Source: Streptomyces sp. NBRC 109706
GTDB taxonomy: Bacteria; Actinomycetota; Actinomycetes; Streptomycetales; Streptomycetaceae
DNA length: 64,000 bases
Assembly: GCF_000974485.1 (NCBI RefSeq)
Contig: NZ_BBOM01000004.1
Coordinates: 558,001 to 622,000, forward strand
Direction: 5' to 3'
In this document: positions 32,658 to 39,832 of the stretch, piece by piece
Layout of the letters: each line of letters opens with the position of its first letter
Position numbering within the stretch: position 1 is the stretch's first letter
Made by a program: the position numbers and the translations under genes
The notes under the pieces: model-generated
What the model was told of the DNA's origin: nothing
The model's input: only the letters and a program-made list of their open reading frames with translations
The model's database searches: none

Positions 32658-33443
32658 ATGACTGTTTCTACGCACGGTGCGGGTGCTCGCGTTGTTCGTC
32701 CGGTCGTGATGGCTGGTCTGGTGACGGTGGGTGCTACGGCGCTGTCGTTGCCTTTCGCCACCTCTGCGATGGCTGCTGAGGCCGAGGGTGTGGGTGCGGC
32801 TCGGGCGGCGGAGGGTACGTCGGCTCCTGCGGCGTTCGCTCCCGAGGGTGGGGATGGTCCGTTGGGTCAGCCCATGACGGTCACGGCCGACGGGGACGAC
32901 GAGGGCGCTGAGGGTGCTGGTGAGGGTGACGCGCCGGCCGCTGAGAAGCCCGAGAAGCCTGCCGATGACAAGCCCGAGAAGGCTGAGGAGGCTGGGTCGG
33001 GCGATGTTGATGGTGTGGCTGATGGGTTTGATGAGGATGAGGGTCGTGGTGAGGAGTACCACGATGATGGTTCGCTGGTGGTGATTCCTAAGGCTGAGCA
33101 GCCGACGCCGGAGCCGGCTTCGGATGAGGAGATCGACGGGTGGATTCGGGAGGCTCTTGAGGTGCTGGAGGATGAGGGTATTCCGGCCAGCTATGAGGGT
33201 ATTCATCGGAATCTGATGCGGGAGTCGAGTGGTGATCCGCTGACGATCAACCTGTGGGACACGAACGCGGAGCAGGACATTCCGTCCAAGGGTCTGCTGC
33301 AGGTGATCGATCCGACGTTTGAGCAGTACCACGTCGAGGGGACCAGCGAGAACATCTACGACCCGGTTGCCAATATCGCGGCTGCCTGTAACTACGCGGC
33401 CGACCGGTACGGCTCGATGGACAACGTCGACAGCGCGTACTGA
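32423..33443 (+). repeat. Long direct repeat, copy 1 (leader plus transglycosylase gene)
   Basis: From TGTGATGGCGG at 32423 through the gene's stop, this unit matches 49945-50983 nearly base for base. The exceptions are a few leader substitutions, a short indel after the signal peptide and a variable Pro/Lys/Glu stretch. The terminator downstream is also conserved. The copies have the same orientation and lie 17.5 kb apart. Confidence 0.92.
32658..33443 (+). CDS. Secreted transglycosylase SLT-domain protein (copy 1)
   Basis: ATG 32658 follows GGGAGGT; 261 residues. A signal peptide ends near TSAMAAEAEG. An acidic, Pro/Lys/Glu linker follows, then a C-terminal SLT domain: IHRNLMRESSGDPLTINLWDTNA (catalytic Glu in RESS), PSKGLLQVIDPTFEQYHVEGT and IYDPVANIAAACNYAADRYGSMDNVDSAY. 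It cuts peptidoglycan as a lytic transglycosylase or cell-wall remodelling enzyme. Codons use T in third position (GTT, GCT, GGT) far more than neighbours. A near-identical copy is at 50180-50983. Confidence 0.93.
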   Translation: MTVSTHGAGARVVRPVVMAGLVTVGATALSLPFATSAMAAEAEGVGAARAAEGTSAPAAFAPEGGDGPLGQPMTVTADGDDEGAEGAGEGDAPAAEKPEKPADDKPEKAEEAGSGDVDGVADGFDEDEGRGEEYHDDGSLVVIPKAEQPTPEPASDEEIDGWIREALEVLEDEGIPASYEGIHRNLMRESSGDPLTINLWDTNAEQDIPSKGLLQVIDPTFEQYHVEGTSENIYDPVANIAAACNYAADRYGSMDNVDSAY

Positions 33444-33470
33444 CCAGAGCGAGTAGTCGGCCACCGACCA

Positions 33471-33498
33471 GCGAGCCCCGCCCCCCGGCGGGGCTCGC
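33471..33498. terminator. Bidirectional hairpin terminator (repeat copy 1)
   Basis: GCGAGCCCCGCC pairs with GGCGGGGCTCGC across CCCC, a perfect 12-bp stem. It sits between convergent transglycosylase and amino-acid binding-protein genes. The same 28 bases occur at 50997-51024. Confidence 0.85.
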
Positions 33499-33526
33499 CG
33501 TCGTGTGTGCTTGGTCGCTCGGTCGG

Positions 33527-34516
33527 TCACTCGGTGGGCGGCAGCCCCGGCGGGTTGATCTCGGAGGCCTCGATCGCCTCGTCGGACAGGCCCCAGCGGT
33601 CCAGCACCTCGGCATAGGTGCCGTTCTCGATCACCTCGCCGAGCGCCGCGTGCAGGGCCTCGACGAGGCCGTTGCCGCGCTGGGTGGTGGCCGCTATCTC
33701 GCCCTGGAGGCCGTCTCCGGCGCCGGAGAAGCTGCCGATGATCTCCGTCTCGCCGGTGACCCTGGCGTGATAGGCGGCGCTGGGGTTGGGGCCGAGATAG
33801 GCGTCGAGACGGCCCGAGGAGAGCGCCAGATAGTAGTCGGTCGAGTTCTGGTAGTAACGGATGTCGGTGGGTTCCAGGCCGGCCGCCTCGTTCTGCTCGC
33901 TCCAGCTGATCAGGATCGCCTCCTGGTTGGTGCCGGAGCCGACGCCGATGGTGCGGCCCGCCACGTCCTCGGGGCCCTCGACGCGCCAGTCGCCGCCCAC
34001 CAGGGTCTCGAAGGCGATGTTGTCCAGCCGGTAGGTGGCGAAGTCGTACTTCTCCTTGCGCTCCTCGGTGACGGTGATATTGCTGAAGCCCACGTCGTAG
34101 CGGCCGCTGTCGAGGCCGACGAAGATGTTCGCCCAGTCCACGACGTTGTAGTTGATCTCCAGGTCCAGCACGTCGGCGACCAGCGAGGCGATATCGGTCT
34201 CCACACCGATCACCGTCCGGTCGTCGGTGGCGTAGAAGGACAGCGGCGGCACGGTGCCGGCGGAGTTGACCACCTCAAGGGTGCCGCGCTCCCGTATCTC
34301 CTCGGGGACCAGCGCGGCGATCTCGGGCACGGCCTCGGTGCTGATCCGGTCCTGCTCGGGGCTGAGGTTGACCTCCAGGCCCGGCGAGGCGTCGTCGTCG
34401 CCCGCCGCCGGCTCCACGCCGGCGTCCTCGGGGTCGGCACAGCCGGCCAGCAGCAGGACGGCGGCGAAGGCGATGACCGCGAGCGATCTGGGGGCACGCG
34501 TCGGGCGGGGATCCAT
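33527..34516 (-). CDS. Amino-acid ABC transporter substrate-binding lipoprotein
   Basis: ATG 34516 follows AAACGAGG and gives 329 residues; starts at 34531 or 34534 are possible. The lipobox is VLLLAGC. The domain is SBP_bac_3 type: GTLEVVNSAGTVPPLSFYATDDRTVIGVETDIASLVAD, GRYDVGFSNITVTEERKEKYDFATY and GRTIGVGSGTNQEA. It is the last gene of a four-gene operon with an ATPase, permease and GNAT protein. Ligand is a polar amino acid, probably sulfur- or glutamate-like, but this is not determined. Confidence 0.92.
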   Translation of the reverse strand: MDPRPTRAPRSLAVIAFAAVLLLAGCADPEDAGVEPAAGDDDASPGLEVNLSPEQDRISTEAVPEIAALVPEEIRERGTLEVVNSAGTVPPLSFYATDDRTVIGVETDIASLVADVLDLEINYNVVDWANIFVGLDSGRYDVGFSNITVTEERKEKYDFATYRLDNIAFETLVGGDWRVEGPEDVAGRTIGVGSGTNQEAILISWSEQNEAAGLEPTDIRYYQNSTDYYLALSSGRLDAYLGPNPSAAYHARVTGETEIIGSFSGAGDGLQGEIAATTQRGNGLVEALHAALGEVIENGTYAEVLDRWGLSDEAIEASEINPPGLPPTE

Positions 34517-34534
34517 GGGGCCTCGTTTCATCAC

Positions 34535-34573
34535 GGGAATGGGGACAGGGAATGGGGACAGGGAATGGGGGAC
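34535..34573. repeat. 13-bp tandem repeats upstream of the binding-protein gene
   Basis: GGGAATGGGGACA occurs twice without a gap, then a third diverged unit (GGGAATGGGGGAC) and further GACGGGGA words to about 34612. It forms the spacer between the ATPase and binding-protein genes. Confidence 0.75.
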
Positions 34574-34627
34574 GGGGAACGGAGACGGGGGGACGTGGGG
34601 ACGGGGAAGGAGAACGGCGCGGGTGGG

Positions 34628-35398
34628 TCAGCGGACCTGGGCGAGGAAGGTGCGGGTGCGTTCCTGGGCGGGGGCGTCCAACACGGCGCCGGGCGGGCCC
34701 TGTTCGACGATCTGGCCCTGGTCCATGAAGACCACGGTGTCGGCGATCTCGCGTGCGAAGCCGATCTCGTGGGTGACCACGATCATCGTGGTGCCGCCCC
34801 TGGCCAGATCCCGGATGACGGTCAGCACCTCGCCCACCAGCTCCGGGTCGAGCGCGGAGGTGGGCTCGTCGAAGAGCAGCACCTTCGGGGTCTGGCTCAG
34901 GGCGCGGGCTATCGCGACCCGCTGCTGCTGGCCGCCGGACAGCTGGCGCGGATAGGCGTCCAGCCGGTCGCCGAGGCCGACGAGGTCCAGCAGCTCGGCG
35001 GCCTGCCGACGGGCCTCGGCGCGTGGCCGGCGCAGCGCGGCGATCGGGGCTTCGGCCACGTTCTCCAGGGCGGTGAGATGCGGGAACAGATGGAAGTTCT
35101 GGAACACGAAGCCGATATGCGCCCGCTGCCGCAGCACCGCGCGTTCCTTCAGCTCGTACAGGCGGTCTCCGCTGCGCCGGTAGCCGATGACCTCCCCGTC
35201 GACGCGGACCAGGCCGGCGTCCGGGGGTTCCAGATGGTTGATGGCGCGCAGCAGGGTGGACTTGCCGGAGCCCGAGGGGCCGAGGATCACGGTCACCTCG
35301 CCCGGCCGCACCCGGAGGTCGATGCCGTGCAGCACCTCGACCGCGCCGAAGCTCTTGGTCACCCCGCGCACCTCGACCATGGGGGTCGCGCCGCTCAT
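34628..35398 (-). CDS. Amino-acid ABC transporter ATP-binding protein
   Basis: The 256-residue ATPase has GPSGSGKSTLLRAINHLE, FVFQNFHLFPHLTALENV (Q-loop), LSGGQQQRVAIARAL, VLLFDEPTSALDPE and VTHEIGFAREIAD, the GlnQ/HisP pattern of polar amino-acid importers. Its ATG overlaps the permease stop in an ATGA junction (35395-35398). Confidence 0.94.
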   Translation of the reverse strand: MSGATPMVEVRGVTKSFGAVEVLHGIDLRVRPGEVTVILGPSGSGKSTLLRAINHLEPPDAGLVRVDGEVIGYRRSGDRLYELKERAVLRQRAHIGFVFQNFHLFPHLTALENVAEAPIAALRRPRAEARRQAAELLDLVGLGDRLDAYPRQLSGGQQQRVAIARALSQTPKVLLFDEPTSALDPELVGEVLTVIRDLARGGTTMIVVTHEIGFAREIADTVVFMDQGQIVEQGPPGAVLDAPAQERTRTFLAQVR

Positions 35399-36426
35399 CG
35401 TCCGGCCCCCTTCTCCGGTCCCGCGCTCAGGGGGTCGGCGGCTCCCGGCGGTCTGAGCCTGCGCGCGGCGCGGGGCGGGCGGGGGAGCCGGGGTGGTCGG
35501 TTGCGCAGTCGCTCCAGCGCGCCGGGGGTCGGCTGCCGCTCGGCGCCCCTGGCGAAGCGGCGCTCCACATAGTGCTGGGCGACGGAGAGCACGGTGGTCA
35601 GCAGGATGTACCAGACGGTGGCCACCATCAGCAGCGGCACCACCCGCCCGTTGCGCCCGTAGATCACCTGCACCTGGTAGAACAGCTCGCCCACCGCCAT
35701 CACCGAGACGATGGAGGTGCCCTTGAAGAGGCTGATGATCTCGTTGGCCGCGTTGGGCAGGATGCCGCGCATGGCCTGCGGCAGCACGATCCGGCGGAAC
35801 TGTCGCAGCTTGGGCAGTCCGAGGGCGGCCGCCGCCTCGCGCTGGCCCGGGTCGACGGCGATGATGCCGCCGCGCACGATCTCCGCCGCATAGGCGGCCT
35901 GGTGCAGGGCCAGGCCGATGACGGCGGCGGTGATCGGCCCGATCAGATGCATGGTCTCGAAGGTCCAGAAGACCGGGCCGAACGGTATGCCGAAGCCCAA
36001 CTCCTGGTAGAGATAGGCGAGGTTGAACCAGAACAGCAGCTGCACGATCAGCGGTATCGAGCGGAAGGCCCAGATATAGGTCCAGGCCACGCCGCGCAGC
36101 ACCGGGCTGCTGGAGAGCCGCATCACGGCCAGCAGCACCCCGAGGGTGAACCCCAACGCCGTGCCGTAGAAGGTGAGTTGGACGGTGAGCCAGACCGCCT
36201 TGAGCACGCTTTCGGCGAACAGGTAGTCGACGAAGGTCGACCAGTCCCAGCCGGGGTTGGTGGCCAGGCCGTAGCCGAACTGCGCGACCAGCACCAGGGT
36301 GGCGGTCCCGGCCAGCCAGCGGCCGTAGTAGCGGGCCGGCACCACCGTCAGCCTCGACAGCTCGTCGGGGTCGTCCGGCGCGGCGCGTTGGGCGGGGACG
36401 GGGGCGGCGGGGGGCGCGCTGTTCAC
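35395..36426 (-). CDS. Amino-acid ABC transporter permease
   Basis: The 343-residue protein has HisM/GlnP-type helices. A first helix (LAGTATLVLVAQFGYGLA) is followed by the core from LKAVWLTVQLTFYGTALGFTLGVLLAVMRL, with the EAA loop (REAAAALGLPKLRQFRRIVLPQAMRGILPNAANE). A Pro/Arg-rich tail ends the protein. It overlaps the GNAT stop by four bases (36423-36426), so the operon order is GNAT, permease, ATPase, binding protein. Confidence 0.93.
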   Translation of the reverse strand: MNSAPPAAPVPAQRAAPDDPDELSRLTVVPARYYGRWLAGTATLVLVAQFGYGLATNPGWDWSTFVDYLFAESVLKAVWLTVQLTFYGTALGFTLGVLLAVMRLSSSPVLRGVAWTYIWAFRSIPLIVQLLFWFNLAYLYQELGFGIPFGPVFWTFETMHLIGPITAAVIGLALHQAAYAAEIVRGGIIAVDPGQREAAAALGLPKLRQFRRIVLPQAMRGILPNAANEIISLFKGTSIVSVMAVGELFYQVQVIYGRNGRVVPLLMVATVWYILLTTVLSVAQHYVERRFARGAERQPTPGALERLRNRPPRLPRPPRAARRLRPPGAADPLSAGPEKGAGR

Positions 36427-36971
36427 GGTGCCTCCGGGCGGTAGGAGCGGTCGCTTCGCCGCTGGTCGTGGTGCGGGACGGGGGGTGCGGGGACGAGGTG
36501 CTTCTCGAAGGGGAGGTAGGGGAGCGTTTCCGGGTCCGCCGTGACGTCGAACAGCGGGGTGTAGCCGGAGTCGAGATAGAGCAGCCTGGCCTCGGGCTGC
36601 CGGGGGCCCGTGGTCAGCCGGATGCGCCGGTAGTGCCGGGCGGCGGCACGCTCCAGCTCGGCGACCACGCGGCGGGCCAGCCCCTGGCGGCGGTGCGCGG
36701 AGTGCGTCCAGATGCGTTTGAGCTCGGCGGTGTGGGCGTCATAGCGCCGGTAGGCGCCGCCGGCGACGGCGTTGCCCTCGTGGAGCAGGAGCAGCAGCAG
36801 GCCGTCGGGTGGGGCGAACTCGGCCTCGGGATAGCGGCTCATCTCGCCGTTGGCGGCCGCGCCGTACCGGGAGGTGTACTCGTGCTCCAGCTCGCGCAGC
36901 AGCGGAAGGGTCAGCGGATCGGACAGGCGCACCGAGGTGACGGTCAACTCATGGGCGGAAAGAGACGACAT
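36423..36971 (-). CDS. GNAT-family N-acetyltransferase heading the amino-acid ABC operon
   Basis: The 182-residue protein has the GNAT acetyl-CoA motif ELKRIWTHSAHRRQGLARRVVAELERAAARHYRRIRLTTGPRQPEARLLYLDSGYTPL. An AAGGA site precedes ATG 36971. Because its stop overlaps the permease start, it is translated with the importer and may acetylate the imported amino acid. That role is inferred from context alone. Confidence 0.9.
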   Translation of the reverse strand: MSSLSAHELTVTSVRLSDPLTLPLLRELEHEYTSRYGAAANGEMSRYPEAEFAPPDGLLLLLLHEGNAVAGGAYRRYDAHTAELKRIWTHSAHRRQGLARRVVAELERAAARHYRRIRLTTGPRQPEARLLYLDSGYTPLFDVTADPETLPYLPFEKHLVPAPPVPHHDQRRSDRSYRPEAP

Positions 36972-37263
36972 CGCATGTCCTTCGCTCAGGGGTGGGCGAC
37001 GGCGGGGCGGCCGACCCTCCAGGCGCGGGGGCGCACGCCGTGGCGGACGCGGCGGACGGGCGGGCCGGCCGGGGCCGGGCGCGCCCGTCAGCGCGATGCG
37101 ACGGTCGTCGGAGGGTGGCGCGGGGGCTCCGCGCGGCGGCAGGGCAAGGGACGGCCCGGCGGCGGGGCGGAGCGAGGAGAACTAGCGGGAGAGAGTCAGA
37201 CGCGCGGCCGGCTCAGCCGGCGGGGCGCCTGGGGCATCAGCGCGGACAGGACGCCGACCACAC

Positions 37264-37328
37264 TCGACCCAGGTCGATGTGGTCACGCGTGATCAAGGCC
37301 AACCCGACGCTCACGTCGACTAGTTGAC
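37264..37328. promoter_or_regulatory. Cluster of three short dyads upstream of the GNAT-ABC operon
   Basis: TCGACCCAGGTCGA has 6-bp arms, TGGTCACGCGTGATCA pairs at seven of eight positions, and GTCGACTAGTTGAC is imperfect. They lie about 290-360 nt before the start of the GNAT gene. Operator function is inferred. Confidence 0.45.
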
Positions 37329-37360
37329 CGTAAGCACGGCACCTAGTCAACAGGGGAGGG

Positions 37361-37430
37361 CGACCGATGCGCGGCGACCGATGCGCGGGAACCGATGTGG
37401 GGGGACCGATGCGCGCGGACTGATGCGGGA
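37361..37430. repeat. 14-bp tandem repeats
   Basis: CGACCGATGCGCGG occurs twice exactly, then three diverged units (GAACCGATGTGGGG, GGACCGATGCGCGC, GGACTGATGCGGG). It lies just beyond the stop of the gene at 37446-37907. Confidence 0.75.
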
Positions 37431-37445
37431 AAGGGGGGAGAGCCG

Positions 37446-37907
37446 TCAGCGGCTCTCGTCGAGTATCAGCAGCAGGTGCTCGTGCTCGTCGTACCTGAGC
37501 GTGCCGGCGCGCCGGAAGCCGTGCTTCTCCAGCAGCCGCACGGAGCCGACGTTCTCGACAAACGGATCGGCGTGCAGCGGGCGGGTCTTCTCCTCGGCGA
37601 GGAAGAGCTCCAGCGCGCGGGTGCCGATGCCTCGGCCCCAGTACTCCCGGCCCAGCCAGTAGCCGAGGAAGCGGCGGTCCTCGTCCCACCAGGCGACGGC
37701 GTTGCCCGCCAGCACGCCGTCGACGGTGATGGCCCGGACCAGGACCGTGGGGTCCCCGAGGACCCTGGTCTTCCAGTGGTTCATGAAGACCTCGCGCTCC
37801 CTGGGCGGGAAGTTCGCCCGCCGCGCGGACTCGGGATCGATCTCCTGGCGGTGGAACACCTCCAGGTCGGCCGGTCGAACGTCGCGCAGCGACACCTTTT
37901 CGTTCAT
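37446..37907 (-). CDS. GNAT-family N-acetyltransferase (RimJ/RimL-like)
   Basis: The 153-residue protein begins MNEKVSLRDVRPADLEVFHRQEIDPES. It has the acetyltransferase core LGYWLGREYWGRGIGTRALELFLAEEKTRPLHADPFVENVGSVRLLEKHGFRRAGTLRYDE. This is the RimJ/L-like GNAT subgroup. Substrate is unknown. It is on the same strand as the alpha/beta hydrolase gene upstream, 47 nt away, and may share its promoter. Confidence 0.92.
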   Translation of the reverse strand: MNEKVSLRDVRPADLEVFHRQEIDPESARRANFPPREREVFMNHWKTRVLGDPTVLVRAITVDGVLAGNAVAWWDEDRRFLGYWLGREYWGRGIGTRALELFLAEEKTRPLHADPFVENVGSVRLLEKHGFRRAGTLRYDEHEHLLLILDESR

Positions 37908-37954
37908 ATGGCGGAGTCTGTCACCCGCCACTGACAATGGCGGTTCTCGGCGAG

Positions 37955-38893
37955 CTACTTGGCGTCGATCCGGCCGAGCGGGTCGGTCGCGGACGCCAGC
38001 GCCGCACGTTCCGTCCGCCAGGCGGGATCCGTCGGGTAGAGCTCGCCGCGCAGATAGGCCCAGGTCAGCCGGGCGACGGCGGCGACCCGTTCCGGGTTCT
38101 CGTCCGTGGTCTCGGCGACGTCGTAGCCGGAGATCCCGCCGAGCCCGTGCTCCGCGCCGAACAGGGTGAGCAGGGACTTGGGTCCGGGGGCGAGGGCGTA
38201 GGGGTCGGTGTGCCACTCCGGGCCCGCGACCGTCAGAAAGGCGGAGTCGTCCCGGTCGCCGGCGACCACCAGCGCGGGCGTCGTCATCGTGGAGAAGTCC
38301 GTGGTCAGGAAGAAGGGGTAGTGCTCGACGGTGAACTCGGTGAGGGCGTCCCCGCCCCGCCCCGGTGCGGCGAGCAGCACACCCGCCCTGATCCGGGGAT
38401 CGGCCAGGTCCACCTCCGTTCCGTCGGCCGGGTCGGTGAGCCGGGCGCCCAGCAGCAGGCTCGCGGTGTGTCCGCCCATCGAGTGCCCGGCGACCGCGAC
38501 CCGATCCCGGTCGAGCCGGCCGGCGAGCTGGGGGACGGCGGCCTCGATGGCGTCGAGCCCGTCGAGGACGCGCGTCATGTCCTCGGCCCTGGTGCGCCAG
38601 TGCGCGCCGGATCCGGGGGCGGCGGGATCGGGGCTCAGCGTCCTGGAGTCCAGATGGGTCGGCTGGATCACGACAAAGCCGTGCGCCGCCCAGTAGTTGG
38701 CGAGCGGGGCGTAGCCGTTGAGGGAGGAGAGGTGGTGGGAGAAGCCCAGACCGTGCGAGAGCAGGATGATCGGCAGTTCGCTTCCGGTGACGGGCGCGGA
38801 GATCCGCAGCTGGAGGTCCACCGCCCGGTCGGGGGTCGGCAGTACCACGGGGCTGACGGAGAGGACGGGGGTGGGTGCGGTGGCTTCGGTCAT
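37955..38893 (-). CDS. Alpha/beta hydrolase (chlorophyllase/PAF-acetylhydrolase-like)
   Basis: The 312-residue protein has an oxyanion segment LPIILLSHGLGFSHH, nucleophile elbow VAGHSMGGHTAS (Ser), acid VVAGDRDDSAF (Asp) and GAEHGLGGISGYD (His). No signal peptide is seen, so it is intracellular. It is divergent from a TetR regulator with a perfect 17-bp palindrome between them, and is that regulator's probable target. Confidence 0.92.
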   Translation of the reverse strand: MTEATAPTPVLSVSPVVLPTPDRAVDLQLRISAPVTGSELPIILLSHGLGFSHHLSSLNGYAPLANYWAAHGFVVIQPTHLDSRTLSPDPAAPGSGAHWRTRAEDMTRVLDGLDAIEAAVPQLAGRLDRDRVAVAGHSMGGHTASLLLGARLTDPADGTEVDLADPRIRAGVLLAAPGRGGDALTEFTVEHYPFFLTTDFSTMTTPALVVAGDRDDSAFLTVAGPEWHTDPYALAPGPKSLLTLFGAEHGLGGISGYDVAETTDENPERVAAVARLTWAYLRGELYPTDPAWRTERAALASATDPLGRIDAK

Positions 38894-38963
38894 GGTGGGC
38901 GTGCCCTTCTGATGGCCGCGGTCGGCTAGGGTGCAAGCGGATCGTTGTTCCGATTACGAAGAT

Positions 38964-38980
38964 ACGGATCGCCGATCCGT
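38964..38980. promoter_or_regulatory. Candidate TetR operator (perfect 17-bp palindrome)
   Basis: ACGGATCG-C-CGATCCGT is perfectly symmetrical around one central base. It is centred between the divergent hydrolase (start 38893) and tetR-like (start 39013) genes, so one bound repressor could shut both. Confidence 0.75.
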
Positions 38981-39012
38981 TTAGTCAAACGTCCGGCCGG
39001 GAGGAGAATCTG

Positions 39013-39609
39013 GTGTCCACTGCGGATCGATCCGAGGGGGTCCCCGCCCGGGGCAGGCGGGCGGATGCGGTGCGGAACCGGCGGATACTGCTCGACGCCG
39101 CCGCCGAGGCGTTCGTCGCCTCCGGGGTCGACGCGCCGATCCGGGAGATCGCGGCCCGGGCCGGCGTGGGCCTCGGGACGCTCTACCGTCACTTCCCGAC
39201 CCGGGCGGAGCTGGTCACCGCCGTCTACCGGCACCAGATCGAGGCCTGTGCCGAGGCCGGTCCGAGGCTGTTGGCCGAGGCCGCTTCGCCGGCCGAGGCG
39301 CTGGGCCGGTGGGTCGACCTCTTTGTCGACTTCCTGGTCACCAAGCACGGGCTCGCCGACGCCCTGCGGTCCGACAGCGACCGCTTCGCCGCGCTGCACA
39401 CCCACTTCCTGGACCGGCTGCTGCCCGTCTGCGCCGAACTGCTCGACGCCTCGGTCGCGGCCGGCGAGATCAGACCGGGCGTCCGGCCCTATGAGCTGAT
39501 GCGTGGCATCGGCAACCTCTGCGTCGGACGGGACGACGACCCGGAGTACGACCCCCGCCGGCTGATCGAACCGCTCCTTCGGGGGCTGCGCCGCTCCCCG
39601 GTCGACTGA
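39013..39609 (+). CDS. TetR-family regulator
   Basis: GTG 39013 follows GGGAGGAG; 198 residues. The HTH region is RRILLDAAAEAFVASGVDAPIREIAARAGVGLGTLYRHFPTRAELVTAVY. The helical domain has AEALGRWVDLFVDFLVTKHGLADALRSDSDRF, matching the TetR_C_33-like (SbtR-type) group. It is likely to control itself and the divergent hydrolase via 38964-38980. Confidence 0.93.
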   Translation: MSTADRSEGVPARGRRADAVRNRRILLDAAAEAFVASGVDAPIREIAARAGVGLGTLYRHFPTRAELVTAVYRHQIEACAEAGPRLLAEAASPAEALGRWVDLFVDFLVTKHGLADALRSDSDRFAALHTHFLDRLLPVCAELLDASVAAGEIRPGVRPYELMRGIGNLCVGRDDDPEYDPRRLIEPLLRGLRRSPVD

Positions 39610-39723
39610 CGGTGGCGGCGACGTTCCCGGCTCCCGGAGGGTGATTTCGCGACGTAATCCTGCTCCGACGCGCCGCCTTGCGGCTGCCGGGATTTGTCCG
39701 GGATTTCGCACAGGAAAGCGGCG

Positions 39724-39753
39724 TGGACAGGGCTTGCCCAACCGGCGTAGGTT
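39724..39753 (+). promoter_or_regulatory. Candidate promoter of the alpha-galactosidase gene
   Basis: TGGACA (39724-39729) and TAGGTT (39748-39753) are separated by 18 bases, about 80 nt before ATG 39833. A very similar pair (TAGACA-18-TAGGTT) precedes the sugar-binding protein gene of the same locus. Preceding CCGGGATTT repeats (about 39689 and 39702) may be regulatory. Confidence 0.45.
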
Positions 39754-39832
39754 TTGCCTCAAAGCCCATGCCCATGGGTCGTCCTGTCCGGCCGCAGCGG
39801 CCCCCGCGCGCCATCACGGAGAGCAAGTCCCC

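Larger units (their letters stand above)
36972..37445. other. Intergenic region with inverted repeats and 14-bp repeats
   Basis: Between two GNAT genes, 474 bp contain no convincing gene. Upstream of the ABC operon are three dyads: TCGACCCAGGTCGA (37264-37277), TGGTCACGCGTGATCA (37280-37295) and the imperfect GTCGACTAGTTGAC (37315-37328). A later CTAGTCAAC mirrors the last. Beyond lies a 14-bp tandem array (37361-37430). Confidence 0.65.

Noticed and set aside
34535..34612. GGGAATGGGGACA array as operator series
   Set aside because: No dyad symmetry and immediately degenerating units look like slippage, so it is listed only as a repeat.
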